The notes: generated by a model not told the origin, from the sequence alone. A DNA stretch of 54,298 bases from Bacillota bacterium (GCA_023402395.1 JAEYGI010000023.1:1-54298), one strand, 5' to 3'; shown: positions 31,593-40,777, counted from the first letter of the stretch. A program made the numbers and translations.

Positions 31593-32717
31593 ATGATCCC
31601 TTTATCCCGACCCAATATCACCGAATCTGAAATTAAATTGGTTAACCGCGCGCTGCGCTCGGACCAACTGAGCAACGGACCGCTGCTCAAAGAATTCGAG
31701 GCCAAACTGGCCACGGTCGCCGGAACCAAATATGCCATCGCGGTAAGCTCGGGAACCGCCGCCTTGCATCTCATCCTGCTGGCGCTGGGGATCAAGCCGG
31801 GCGACGAAGTAATTACCACTCCCTATAGTTTCATCGCCTCCGCCAATTGCATTCTCTACGTCGGAGCCACCCCGGTATTCTGCGATATCGCGCCCGGCGA
31901 ATTCAATATTGACCCGGCCGCGATCGAAGCGAAGCTTACTCCAAGGACCAAAGCCATATTGATTGTGCATGTCTTCGGTTTTCCCGCCCGCATGGACGCG
32001 ATCGCCGCCATCGCCGACCGATACGGGCTTCCGGTGATTGAGGACGCTTGCGAGGCGATCGGAGCCAAGTGGAACGGAAAGCCCCTTGGCGGCTTCGGAA
32101 ACGCCGGGACCTTCGCGTTTTATCCCAACAAACAAATCACCACCGGCGAAGGCGGCGCCGTGGTCACCGATAGCGCCGAATTGGCGGGGCTCGCGCGCAG
32201 CCTGGCCAATCAAGGCCGCGCTCCCGGCGACGCCTGGCTGTGCCATCAACATTTGGGCTATAACTATCGTCTTCCCGAATTGTCGGCCGCCCTCGGCGTG
32301 GCCCAATTGGATCGTTTGCCGGAAATTCTGGCGGCCCGCGCCCAAGTCGCCCGGTGGTACGCGGCGGAACTCGGCCAGGAACCTCTGATTACCCTGCCCG
32401 GCTCCGCGCTGATCCCCCGGGCCGAAGCCAGTTGGTTCGTTTATGTGGTCCGCTTTCGCGAGCCCCGGCTCCGGGAGATCGTCGCCCGTCATCTAGCTGG
32501 GCTAGGGATTGAAACCCGCCCCTATTTCTCTCCCATCCATTTACAGCCCTATTACCGCAATCGTTTCGGCTATAGCGAAGGAGCCTTTCCCATAGCGGAA
32601 TCAGCGGGCGCTACCGGCCTGGCCTTGCCGTTTTATACCCGGATCTCCAGGGACGAGGTCAAAGAAGTCTGCGACGGCGTTAAAAGCGCTCTATCCCTGC
32701 CCGAATCCGGATCATAG
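31593..32717 (+). CDS. legC: DegT/DnrJ-type sugar aminotransferase, LegC-like
   Basis: 374 residues. Residues 1-30 (MIPLSRPNITESEIKLVNRAL), AVSSGTAALHLILLALGI, ITTPYSFIASANCILYVGA, VIEDACEAIGA and the PLP lysine in FAFYPNKQITTGEGG define the PseC/LegC group acting on UDP- or GDP-4-keto-6-deoxy-GlcNAc. AAGGAG precedes ATG 31593. It is the second gene after legB and converges on legG at 32796. Predicted to form the 4-amino sugar. Confidence 0.92.
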   Translation: MIPLSRPNITESEIKLVNRALRSDQLSNGPLLKEFEAKLATVAGTKYAIAVSSGTAALHLILLALGIKPGDEVITTPYSFIASANCILYVGATPVFCDIAPGEFNIDPAAIEAKLTPRTKAILIVHVFGFPARMDAIAAIADRYGLPVIEDACEAIGAKWNGKPLGGFGNAGTFAFYPNKQITTGEGGAVVTDSAELAGLARSLANQGRAPGDAWLCHQHLGYNYRLPELSAALGVAQLDRLPEILAARAQVARWYAAELGQEPLITLPGSALIPRAEASWFVYVVRFREPRLREIVARHLAGLGIETRPYFSPIHLQPYYRNRFGYSEGAFPIAESAGATGLALPFYTRISRDEVKEVCDGVKSALSLPESGS

Positions 32718-32795
32718 CCATCAGACGATCCGAAATGTCGTCAAGCGGTGAATCAGGGAGCCCGGATCGGCGTTTGGCGGCATAGCCTCAACCAT

Positions 32796-33950
32796 TTACA
32801 AACTATCGATGAAAGTGAAGTTCTTATTGAGCAATCTGTCATCGATGGTAATCCCGGCCAGCGTATCGGCGACCACTGCTCCGGCGCCGCCGTGATAGGG
32901 ATTGTCAAACTCCCGGCTCTTCCATTCCTGATGGAGGCATTGCGCCAATGCCGCCCGGAGCTCCGGTTCCGTCCCGCCGATATCGAGCACGTTTCCGGCC
33001 CGTTCTCTTCCCTGCTGGCGGGAGCCAATATTGATCACCGGCAGTTTGAAATAGGGGGCTTCAATGATTCCACTGCTGGAGTTGCCGATCATTACCGCGG
33101 CCCTGGCCAGCAGCCCCAGATAGATCCGGCGCGGCAAATGGGCGATGCAATGCAGTTTCGGGTCGGAACCATGAATTTTGATCGCCTGTAAGATTGCTTC
33201 GCGGCCGGCATCGGAGTTCGGGAGGAATACCAGGCACTGAAGATCGGACTCCAGCGCCACCTTTAATATGTTCTCGGCTTGCGCCGCGTTTTGGCCGGCT
33301 TCTTCCAACGCCGGGTGCAAAACCACCAGGCCGAACCGGCCGGACAGGGGAAAGCCCAGTGCCGCCTGGAGCTCTTCATCGGTTACGTCAAATCCTTGGT
33401 CCGCGTCATCCAACCCGGGAACTCCGATCGGAATGATTCTGAATTTTTCTTCCCCGGAGGCCGCAAGGCAGCTCGCCGCCCGTTGAGTAACTGGAAAATG
33501 TAAATGGGCAAACCGGGTGATGGCATGGCGCAGCGAACCGTCGATCGAACCGGAAAGTTCCCCGCCATGAAGATGGGCCGTGACAATCCGGAGATGAGCG
33601 GCGGCAATGGCTCCTGCCAACATTTCACCCCGATCTCCCAATACCAGCATAAAATCTGATCTTTCCTCCTCCAGCGCCTGAGTGATGCCGAGCAAACCAA
33701 TGGCCAGCGATTTGGCCATGGCGCCCTGGGTATCCCCGCGCAGCAGCATATCCACCCGCGCCGCCACCGGGAATCCATCGATTTCAATCTCGCGGATCGT
33801 TTTTCCAAATTCCTCCGCCAAATGCATCCCGGTGACGATTAACCGCAACGATAACTCCTTTCTGGACATAATCGCCCGTAAAACCGGCCGGTATATCCCA
33901 TAATCGGCCCGGGTACCGGTCAATACTGCCACTTTACGCGGCATTTCCAT
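32796..33950 (-). CDS. legG: hydrolysing NDP-sugar 2-epimerase, LegG/NeuC-like
   Basis: 384 residues, GT-B-like UDP-GlcNAc 2-epimerase of the hydrolysing NeuC/LegG type: KVAVLTGTRADYGIYRPVL (about 6-24), GMHLAEEFGKTI, DFMLVLGDRGEMLA, AHLHGGELSGSIDGSLRHAITRFAHLHF, and MIGNSSSGIIEAPYFKLPVINIG. It releases the nucleotide and gives 2,4-diacetamido-2,4,6-trideoxymannose for the synthase. ATG 33950 overlaps the stop of legI (TGATG) with GGAGGAGG upstream, so legI and legG are translationally coupled. Confidence 0.9.
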   Translation of the reverse strand: MEMPRKVAVLTGTRADYGIYRPVLRAIMSRKELSLRLIVTGMHLAEEFGKTIREIEIDGFPVAARVDMLLRGDTQGAMAKSLAIGLLGITQALEEERSDFMLVLGDRGEMLAGAIAAAHLRIVTAHLHGGELSGSIDGSLRHAITRFAHLHFPVTQRAASCLAASGEEKFRIIPIGVPGLDDADQGFDVTDEELQAALGFPLSGRFGLVVLHPALEEAGQNAAQAENILKVALESDLQCLVFLPNSDAGREAILQAIKIHGSDPKLHCIAHLPRRIYLGLLARAAVMIGNSSSGIIEAPYFKLPVINIGSRQQGRERAGNVLDIGGTEPELRAALAQCLHQEWKSREFDNPYHGGAGAVVADTLAGITIDDRLLNKNFTFIDSL

Positions 33951-35017
33951 CAATCCTCCTCCCCTTTTACGGCATCGGACCAGCCCAGCAGGGTGTCTTG
34001 GGCGATGAAGCGGGTTGCCCGCGCTCCTATAAAATACCCAAGGTATTTGGGAGGAAGTCCGTTTCCCGGCCGTTTGCATCCGATCATTTCCCGGGTGATC
34101 AGGGCCTGCGCCGCGATCGGCTGATTGGCGACAAGGCTTTTCCGGGTCAACGCCCGTGTTTCCCGCTCAGCCTCGGCCAGGACTTTCCGTCCGTCTCCAA
34201 AGGCCGATTCGACTTTGCGGATGCTCTCCACCAGTTGCCGGAACTCTCCGGGCCCCAGCGATGCCTTGTGATCCGGACCTGGCAGATTGCGATCCAGCGT
34301 GAAATGCTTTTCCAATACCATCGCGCCCAAAGCGACCGCGGCGATAGCCGCTTCCGCGCCCTCCGCGTGGTCGGAATACCCTACCGGCAGTCCGAACGCG
34401 GCCCGTAGCGTGGCGATTGCCGTCAGATTCAAGCTTGAATACGGAGCCGGATAGCTCGAGACACAGTGAAGCAGGATCAGTCGCCGGTTGCCGGCATTCA
34501 GGGCGGTTTGCACCGCCTCCTCAATCTCTCCCAACGTAGCCATGCCGGTGGATATGATCACCGGCATTCCGAACGAAGCGACCAGGGCAATCAAAGGCAA
34601 GTTGGTAATCTCCCCGGAGGGAATTTTGTAGGCCCGCGCCCCAATCTCCCTGAGCTGCCCCGCGCTGATTTCGTCAAAGACCGACGCCAGAAAAAAGATC
34701 CCTTCCGCCTCGGCCTTGGCCTGTAAGCGTTTCAGCTCGGCGGGGCCGAGTTGCAACCGTTTCAACATCTGAAATTGATCTTCGTTCATCAAGCCCGACT
34801 GACGCTGATATCCGGCTTTCCCGGTTCCCGGAAGGATCATCGCTTCCGGCAGAAAGGCCTGAAATTTTATGGCACCGGCTCCGGCTTGGGCCGCCGCTTC
34901 GATTAGGGCGGCCGCCAGGTCGGGATCGCCGTTATGATTCACACCGGCCTCGGCGATGACGATGGTCCTGGGCCGCGCCGGCGAATCTTCAAAAAGCGCT
35001 GCGAAGATTAGGAACAC
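33950..35017 (-). CDS. legI: legionaminic acid synthase, LegI/NeuB-like
   Basis: About 355 residues. NeuB barrel with TIVIAEAGVNHNGDPDLAAA, AIKFQAFLPEAM, FLASVFDE, YKIPSGEITNLPL, VIISTGMATLGEIEEAV, LHCVSSYPAPYSSLNL, VGYSDHAEGAEA and LEKHFTLDRNLPGPDHKASL. A C-terminal SAF domain is present (RKSLVANQPIAAQALITREMI through GLPPKYLGYFIG), unlike 28578-29420. The start is uncertain: no ATG fits, GTG 35017 directly abuts AAAGGGG and overlaps legH by 10 bases. Condenses PEP with the 6-deoxy-diacetamido mannose. Confidence 0.92.
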   Translation of the reverse strand: MFLIFAALFEDSPARPRTIVIAEAGVNHNGDPDLAAALIEAAAQAGAGAIKFQAFLPEAMILPGTGKAGYQRQSGLMNEDQFQMLKRLQLGPAELKRLQAKAEAEGIFFLASVFDEISAGQLREIGARAYKIPSGEITNLPLIALVASFGMPVIISTGMATLGEIEEAVQTALNAGNRRLILLHCVSSYPAPYSSLNLTAIATLRAAFGLPVGYSDHAEGAEAAIAAVALGAMVLEKHFTLDRNLPGPDHKASLGPGEFRQLVESIRKVESAFGDGRKVLAEAERETRALTRKSLVANQPIAAQALITREMIGCKRPGNGLPPKYLGYFIGARATRFIAQDTLLGWSDAVKGEED

Positions 35018-35643
35018 CCCCTTTGATTGACTGGCCGCGCCGGTACACCCACTACGGTCACGCTTTCCGGAACATCCCGGATCACCGCGCTTCCGGCCCC
35101 GATGATCGCCCACGCTCCAATCCTGATCCCCGGGATAATATTGGCGCCGGTTCCGAGCAGCGCGCCTTCGCCTACGCTCACCCCGCCGGCCATGTTCACG
35201 CCGGGGCAGACATGGACCGAGTCGCTTAAAATGCAGTCATGATCGATATTGGCCGCGGTGTTGACGATGCAGTTGGCTCCGATTGCCGCTCCCGGCCCGA
35301 TAAAGGCATGACCGCAAACCACCGTCCCCGGCCCGATTCGAGCCTCCGGGCTCACCGTGGCCCGAGGATGAATCAGAGCCGGCAATTCCAGTCCGGCTTG
35401 GAGCAAGTCTTGAAAAATCCGTTTCCGGATCGCATTGGATCCGACGGCCGCCACCGCCTCAGTAATTCCAAGCTCCCGCCAGCCGCGTATCAAGTCTTCT
35501 TCCGTCCCGAGCACCGATTCTCCCGGAGGCAACTGACCGGCGTTCCGGTCGAAAAAGCCGACAACCCGGAACTGTCCGCCCGTCCGCAGCAGATCCCGCA
35601 CCACTTTGCCCTGGCCGCCCGCGCCGACGATCGCGATTGGCAT
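35008..35643 (-). CDS. legH: sugar N-acetyltransferase, LegH/NeuD/PglD-like
   Basis: 211 residues. N-terminal PIAIVGAGGQGKVVRDLLR is the PglD-type NDP-sugar-binding Rossmann half; residues ~90-200 are hexapeptide-repeat left-handed beta-helix (IGPGTVVCGHAFIGPGAAIG, VNTAANIDHDCILSDSVHV, LLGTGANIIPGIRIG). The histidine pair in NIDHDC is the catalytic region of PglD. Predicted to N-acetylate the 4-amino group made by LegC, although NeuD-like O-acetyltransferases look alike. It follows legF by three bases. Confidence 0.87.
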   Translation of the reverse strand: MPIAIVGAGGQGKVVRDLLRTGGQFRVVGFFDRNAGQLPPGESVLGTEEDLIRGWRELGITEAVAAVGSNAIRKRIFQDLLQAGLELPALIHPRATVSPEARIGPGTVVCGHAFIGPGAAIGANCIVNTAANIDHDCILSDSVHVCPGVNMAGGVSVGEGALLGTGANIIPGIRIGAWAIIGAGSAVIRDVPESVTVVGVPARPVNQRGCS

Positions 35644-35646
35644 TCA

Positions 35647-36360
35647 CTAATCGCCTCCCTGCGCGTGGCCATGAAAATCTCCGCCGCAATTTAGCGCCAC
35701 TAAGGCCTCGGCCATCTGAAAATCGTCCGGCGTGTCGATATCAATGGAACGGCTGCCCGGCATATAATAGGGAATGACGGTTCCGCCCGATAGATGGCCG
35801 GTGGCCAGAATCGTCTTGGTGCGGGAGATATAAATGGCGCCGTTCAATTTATAAAAATCTTGATTAGCCTCCGGACCGGACGAGAGCCGGACCGTTCCTC
35901 CTTCGATCCTCACCAGGTGGTCGCCTTCAATGGGAGCCCCCGTCACACTGACGATACTCTGGGCCGGGCTGGAGCAAAGCAGCGCAAAGGCGGTCTCAAT
36001 GTCGGTTATGGTTCGCAGCGGCGAGGTAGGCTGCAATACGGCGAGGTATTGATAAGTGATGGCTTCGTTTTGCTCCAGCCAATTCAAAGCGTGCAGAATT
36101 ACCTCAATTGTCGGCGTCGCGTCTGCGGCCAGTTCCGGCGGGCGTAAAAACGGAACATCCGCGCCGGCGTCCCGGGCCAATTCGCCGATGGACGGAGCGT
36201 CGGTGGAAACAATCACCCGTGATATGCCGGGACAATGCAACGCGCACTCGATCGTATGCCAAATCAGCGGTTTACCCGCCAGTGGTTTGACATTTTTATG
36301 GGGAATCCGTTTGGAGCCGGCCCGGGCCGGAATAATCGCCAATAGACTGGGTTGATTCAT
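35647..36360 (-). CDS. legF: CMP-legionaminic acid synthetase, LegF/NeuA-like
   Basis: 237 residues. LAIIPARAGSKRIPHKNVKPLAGKPL (7-32) is the cytidylyltransferase signature; VIVSTDAPSIG, PFLRPPELAADATPTIEV, LQPTSPLRTITDIETAF and SIDIDTPDDFQMAEAL follow. First gene of the minus-strand set legF-legH-legI-legG. AAGCAAAATG precedes the ATG with a poor site; a 99-base gap separates it from the transferase genes upstream, which may share the transcript. Confidence 0.92.
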   Translation of the reverse strand: MNQPSLLAIIPARAGSKRIPHKNVKPLAGKPLIWHTIECALHCPGISRVIVSTDAPSIGELARDAGADVPFLRPPELAADATPTIEVILHALNWLEQNEAITYQYLAVLQPTSPLRTITDIETAFALLCSSPAQSIVSVTGAPIEGDHLVRIEGGTVRLSSGPEANQDFYKLNGAIYISRTKTILATGHLSGGTVIPYYMPGSRSIDIDTPDDFQMAEALVALNCGGDFHGHAQGGD

Positions 36361-36459
36361 TTTGCTTCGTAGCCACCCCCTGCCTGAATTCTCTGCGTCC
36401 GGGAAGCACTCCCGCTCCCTAGCGAATCAACCAATGAACCCCGGGAAAGTCTCAAATCG

Positions 36460-37863
36460 CTAAGCCGTACCCCCGGTTTCGAGCAATTGCTCCACTTCCT
36501 CAAAGAGCCGCTGGGAAGCCAGACCGTCCGGCAGGCAATGATCGGTGAGAAACGTTTGATATCGCTCCACGGTTTCAGCCCGAAAGGCTTCCTCGGCGCA
36601 AAGGCGCCGTACCACCTGGTTTAGCTCCGTACTATTTTGGACCGGGATCGAACCGCCAGACTCCCCGAATGAAAACGGAAGCGGATATGGTTCGACGGTA
36701 ATCACCGGCAACTTAAACAGCATTGCCTCCAATGCGGCCGTTGAATAGCAAGTGATGCAACAATCGGCGCCACTGAGCGCGTCATAGAGACTGACATGGC
36801 CGAAACGGACCGTCTTCCAGTTGGGATAGCCCCGGGCCAACCGTTCGTGCGGTTCGGGCTCTTCGCCCGGGTGCAGCATCATCACAACGGTCAGATCCGG
36901 AATGGTCTTCAATCCTTCAAAAACAATAGGGGCGACCGTCTCGTTAATGCGCAGGATTTGGGTGGCGTAGAGGGCGATTTTGTGGCCCGGATCAATATTC
37001 AGCATCTGGCGGAGTTTCTGTCTGCCGCACCACGGTTGATTAAAGATGATGTCGAACCGGGGCGAGCCAACGATCGACAGCCGCGATGAAGGAAACCCGA
37101 ACTTTTGATACCACTGCTGATAGATCTTGCCCCAGACGCACTTCCTGGTGGCCAGGATCGGAATGTGCGCGAAAAGATCCCGTTCCGACATCAGCCCGTG
37201 CTGTAATGTCAACGACGGAATCCGGCGCGCTCTGGCGACCAGATTCAGGGCGCCGTCCATGGAATAGGTCGAGGAAATGGTCAAAACCGCGCCAATCGGA
37301 TTTTCTTCAAATATCTGCCAAGCCGCGTCTAACATTCGCACGATCTCCCGCATTCGCACGGTGAGCCATTTCAATAAAACCGGACTGCCCAAAACCGGGT
37401 CGTTTCGTCTCTCCCGGACCAACTGCTCGACTTGGTGGCTCAACGAATTGACGGCTCCCGGATTTTCCCGGAATTGTTTTTGAAAGTTATGGGACGTCAA
37501 ATCCGGGCAGTTAAGTTTGATCAGATCGACCTCGGCTTGATTGGGACTGACCAAAATAAACCGGCTCTCCGGTAAATAACGGGCGGCCAGATCGCCAAAT
37601 CCACCTCGCATCAAAACCATCCCGCCGGGATGCGGATCATAGGCATAGGGCTGATCGGCCCAATCATAAATCGTTGACTCCGTGATCCCGCCGGCTTCAA
37701 TCAGGGAGGCTTTGACGGCGCCATCGATCTTCTTCCAATTCCACTGGCTCATCAACGGCCTATAGATAAACTGGCCGATCGGAACGCCACGGTGGGTAAT
37801 ATGCTGAAATCCCTTGAAAAAACGTTTCAGTATCGCGCTCCAAAGCATGTTTTGCTGATCCAT
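36460..37863 (-). CDS. GT-B transferase with HP and ST motifs, candidate ulosonic acid transferase
   Basis: 467 residues from ATG 37863 (GGAGGGA upstream; the upstream ATG 37905 has none). A paralogue of the next gene. The N-terminal half contains DPHPGGMVLMRGGFGDLAARYLPESRFILVSPNQAEV; the middle has SLTLQHGLMSERDLFAHIPILATRKCVWG and VGSPRFDIIF; the C-terminal half has MMLHPGEEPEPHE and CYSTAALEAMLFKLPVITVEPYP. HP plus S-T motifs in the donor domain are typical of bacterial sialyltransferases (GT38/52/80-type logic) and of capsule transferases. With two CMP-ulosonic acid pathways nearby, transfer of one of them is a fair inference, not shown. Confidence 0.68.
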   Translation of the reverse strand: MDQQNMLWSAILKRFFKGFQHITHRGVPIGQFIYRPLMSQWNWKKIDGAVKASLIEAGGITESTIYDWADQPYAYDPHPGGMVLMRGGFGDLAARYLPESRFILVSPNQAEVDLIKLNCPDLTSHNFQKQFRENPGAVNSLSHQVEQLVRERRNDPVLGSPVLLKWLTVRMREIVRMLDAAWQIFEENPIGAVLTISSTYSMDGALNLVARARRIPSLTLQHGLMSERDLFAHIPILATRKCVWGKIYQQWYQKFGFPSSRLSIVGSPRFDIIFNQPWCGRQKLRQMLNIDPGHKIALYATQILRINETVAPIVFEGLKTIPDLTVVMMLHPGEEPEPHERLARGYPNWKTVRFGHVSLYDALSGADCCITCYSTAALEAMLFKLPVITVEPYPLPFSFGESGGSIPVQNSTELNQVVRRLCAEEAFRAETVERYQTFLTDHCLPDGLASQRLFEEVEQLLETGGTA

Positions 37864-37917
37864 GAACTCTCCCTCCGCGGTATTTCCAGCGTCGGAACTT
37901 GCCATGCGCTTTGCGTT

Positions 37918-39339
37918 CTAAGCGATCCCGCCCGTTTCCAGCAGTAGATCCAATTCGTCAAAAAGCCGCCGCGACGCCTCGCCTCCGGGCTGACAATATT
38001 CCGAGAGAAACCGCTGATATTGGGCGACCGCCCCCAAGCGGAAATCCTCCTCCGCTAGCAGCTTGCGGACCGCTTGATTGAGACCGGGCGAATCCGTCAC
38101 CCGGATCGTGGCTCCGAGATCACCGTAGGAAAAATAGGACGGGAACGGTTCGACCGTAATCACCGGGAGATTAAACAGCATAGCCTCCAATCCCGCGGTG
38201 GAGCAATGAGTGATAAAAAGATCGGCCCCGCTTAAGGCATCGTAGAGGTTTATCTCACCGTAACGGGCCACCCGGCAGTTCGGGTAACCTCCGGCCAATT
38301 GCTCGTAGCGGTCCACCAAGGCGCTTTCCGAGGGATGCAGCAGCATCAGCAGGTACAAATCGGGCACCGATCGGATGCCTTCGATGATCAGCGGTACGAT
38401 GGTGTTGGCCTCCGTACCGGTCGCATAGACCATAATCGGACGATCCTGGTCAATCCCCAGCTTCCGGTGGAGTTCCTGCTTACCGCACCATTTTCGGTTA
38501 TAAATCACATCAAACCGGGGGGAACCGACGACTTGCACTCGAGAGTCCGGGAACCCGTACCGCCGGTACCATTCGACCATTGCCTGACCCCAGACCACTT
38601 TCCGGGTGGCCAGGATTGGAACATGGCAAAAGAGATCCCGGTTGAGGATCAATCCATGCTGCAATGTCAAAGACGGGACCCGGTTAGCTCTGGCGATCAG
38701 ATTCACGGCGCTATCCATCCAGACAATCGACGAAATGGTCAGCGCCGCTCCGATCCGTTGCGAGTCGAACAAGCGCTGAACCGCGTCAAAAACGCGAACG
38801 ATCTCCTGAATCATGGTCTGGAACCACTTGGCCAGATCGGAGCTTCCCAGCACCGGATCATCCTTTTGGGCGTTGATGACCCGGGTGACTTGGCGGTTAA
38901 GCTCCTCGACCGCGCGCGGGTTGTCGCGATAAAAACTGTCGATGCCGAATGGGGTCAAATCAGGCCGGTTGGCCTTGATCACCGCGACTTCGGCCTGATT
39001 CGGGCTTAACAAGATGAAACGCTCTTTTGGCCAATGAGCGGCGGCGATATCCCCAAACCCGCCCCGCATCAAAACGGTTTCGCCGGGATGCGGGTCAAAA
39101 CGGTAAGGCCCATCGGCCCACTGATAAATCGTTGATAGCTCAAAGCGTTCCATCTCCTCCCGCAATTGCGGGTAATCCTTCTTAAGCCAGGTATTTCCCC
39201 AGCGGTTGCTGACGAAATACCGGAATTGATAATGAAGGTAGCGGCAGATTGGGACGCGTTGATAAGAAATAGCCCCGAATGTATCGAAAAAACGGCGCAA
39301 TAGCGCGCCCTGGAAGACAAGTTCCTCGTTAACGTCCAT
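37918..39339 (-). CDS. GT-B transferase with HP and ST motifs, paralogue 2
   Basis: 473 residues, aligning throughout with 36460-37863: shared STIYxWADxPYxxDPHPG, MRGGFGD, FILxSPNQAEV, SLTLQHGL, PILATRKxVWG, VGSPRFDxIxNxxWCG, MLLHPSES, DALSGADLFITHCSTAGLEAML and VITVEPFP. The pair probably arose by duplication and may have diverged in donor or acceptor choice. It starts at ATG 39339 with a weak AGATGA site, 12 bases after the stop of the preceding glycosyltransferase. Confidence 0.68.
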   Translation of the reverse strand: MDVNEELVFQGALLRRFFDTFGAISYQRVPICRYLHYQFRYFVSNRWGNTWLKKDYPQLREEMERFELSTIYQWADGPYRFDPHPGETVLMRGGFGDIAAAHWPKERFILLSPNQAEVAVIKANRPDLTPFGIDSFYRDNPRAVEELNRQVTRVINAQKDDPVLGSSDLAKWFQTMIQEIVRVFDAVQRLFDSQRIGAALTISSIVWMDSAVNLIARANRVPSLTLQHGLILNRDLFCHVPILATRKVVWGQAMVEWYRRYGFPDSRVQVVGSPRFDVIYNRKWCGKQELHRKLGIDQDRPIMVYATGTEANTIVPLIIEGIRSVPDLYLLMLLHPSESALVDRYEQLAGGYPNCRVARYGEINLYDALSGADLFITHCSTAGLEAMLFNLPVITVEPFPSYFSYGDLGATIRVTDSPGLNQAVRKLLAEEDFRLGAVAQYQRFLSEYCQPGGEASRRLFDELDLLLETGGIA

Positions 39340-39351
39340 AGGCGGTTCATC

Positions 39352-40359
39352 TCATTTCTTCCGGGTCTGTTGAAAGAGATCCATCCATAATTTGGCCACT
39401 ACCGGGATGGAACGTTCTTCTTCCACCCAGTGCCGGGCCATTTCTCCAATTTTGGCACGCAGGCTTTCATCGTCGAGCAGTGTCTTGAGCGCTTGATACC
39501 ATGCCTGCTCGGTATTTTCAGCCAGCCATCCCGTTTCCCGGTGGCGGACATTGGCCGAATACGGCGGTATATTGGAGTAAATCCCGGCAATCCGGCAAGC
39601 GCCGTACTCCCGTAATTTATTATCCGTTTTGCAGCGATTGTGGGGCAGATCGAGCAGGGGGCCCAATCCAATCCGCCAATTGCGTTTATAAAGATCCTGC
39701 AAGAAATGGGCATAACTTGGTATAAACGGCGTATGCCCAAAATTGGGCAGATCGCTCAATCCTTCAGGAAGGCATCCGATAAACTCCCAACGCACTTGGG
39801 GGTATTCTTTGGCAATCCGTTTAATTGAATTGAGAATCAACCGAAAATCGACGGTATGATGGATAGTTCCGGCATAGCCAATGGTCAGGATGGCATTGGC
39901 CTGAGGCGGCAGCCCGTCAAGAATACTCAAATCCACCGCGAACGGTTGATATACCAAGCGTTGATTATGTCTAGAAAGTAGCGGGCGGAGTTCGGGGGAA
40001 CCGATCTTTACCCAATCCGCCGCGCGCAATAAAGTTTCAATGGTTCGAACGATATAGGGGTTCCGCATATAGCGCCCGATTGGAAGTTCCACCGGCAAAT
40101 CGAAAAAATTGTCGTCAAGCTCATAAATGACCGGGATTCCCGCCCCTTTCACCGCGTTGAGAATCGGAACAGCGCTGGGATGGCAATTCCGGTGGAATAC
40201 GACGATATCCACTCCCTGCAACTGTTCCGGCTTGAATTGGGCTTCTTTGATCAGTTGCCAGGCGATGGCCTGGTTTCGTTCCAAGTAAGAAAAAGGTCTC
40301 GTAATCGAAATTTCCGTGGAAGGGACCGGCGTTTGCACGATGCAAAGTATTGTGAGCAT
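39352..40359 (-). CDS. glycosyltransferase, GT-B type, paralogue of 11190-12236
   Basis: 335 residues: IPVIYELDDNFFDLPVELPIG, VKIGSPELRPLL, LTIGYAGTIHHTVDFRLIL, VRWEFIGCLPEG, WRIGLGPLLDLPHNRCKTDNKLREY and GIYSNIPPYSANVRHRETGWLAENT. These blocks match the transferase at 11190-12236 in the same order, so two related enzymes sit at the two ends of the island. Start ATG 40359 with no strong site (AAAGTATTGTGAGC). It heads a minus-strand run of three transferase genes. Confidence 0.8.
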   Translation of the reverse strand: MLTILCIVQTPVPSTEISITRPFSYLERNQAIAWQLIKEAQFKPEQLQGVDIVVFHRNCHPSAVPILNAVKGAGIPVIYELDDNFFDLPVELPIGRYMRNPYIVRTIETLLRAADWVKIGSPELRPLLSRHNQRLVYQPFAVDLSILDGLPPQANAILTIGYAGTIHHTVDFRLILNSIKRIAKEYPQVRWEFIGCLPEGLSDLPNFGHTPFIPSYAHFLQDLYKRNWRIGLGPLLDLPHNRCKTDNKLREYGACRIAGIYSNIPPYSANVRHRETGWLAENTEQAWYQALKTLLDDESLRAKIGEMARHWVEEERSIPVVAKLWMDLFQQTRKK

Positions 40360-40425
40360 GCTTTACCCTCTGCGCTGTTTTGCTTATGTTGCGGTCGCTT
40401 GTTACGTTGAGGACAGGCAACATAT

Positions 40426-40516
40426 TTTCCCTGATATATACGATGAAAAAGGCACTGACAATTCATGGCAGGCTTTTTGATGATCGTTGATCAAATTTCT
40501 TCAGCGTATATATTAT
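40426..40516. repeat. palindromic element Z, copy 2 (imperfect)
   Basis: ATATATACGATGAAAAAGG (about 40435-40453) is an imperfect complement of TTTCTTCAGCGTATATAT (about 40497-40514). It is preceded by ACATATTTTCC, as is the copy at 14131. The remaining intergenic DNA (40517-40713) has nothing I recognise. Confidence 0.5.
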
Positions 40517-40713
40517 AAATATTTACAAACAAGGATTTTAGTGCGTTAATAGTGTCTAAAAGCCATATGATAAAGGCCATGACCGACTGGAGTCTTGCCG
40601 AAAACACTTTGAAACGACTTTATCCCTTGCTTTTCTGAACTTTTGTGTGCAACCCGGCATAATATCATGACCGTCCCAAAGTTTCCGGGATGCGCTTACC
40701 ATGAGCCTGATTG

Positions 40714-40745
40714 AAAAACCGCATGTGGCCAGCCATGCGGTTTTT
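40714..40745 (-). terminator. terminator after the phosphatase gene
   Basis: A 12-bp stem (AAAAACCGCATG 40714-40725, CATGCGGTTTTT 40734-40745) with an 8-base loop, 32 bases past the stop of the minus-strand gene at 40778. T-runs on both sides suggest it works in both directions. Confidence 0.8.
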
Positions 40746-40777
40746 GAAACAGCGATCCAATCGGCACGGTTTCCAAA

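Noticed and set aside
30526..36360. Pseudaminic acid pathway
   Set aside because: A hydrolysing NeuC-like epimerase replaces PseG, the acetyltransferase is hexapeptide and not GNAT-type, and the dehydratase lacks the PseB tyrosine.
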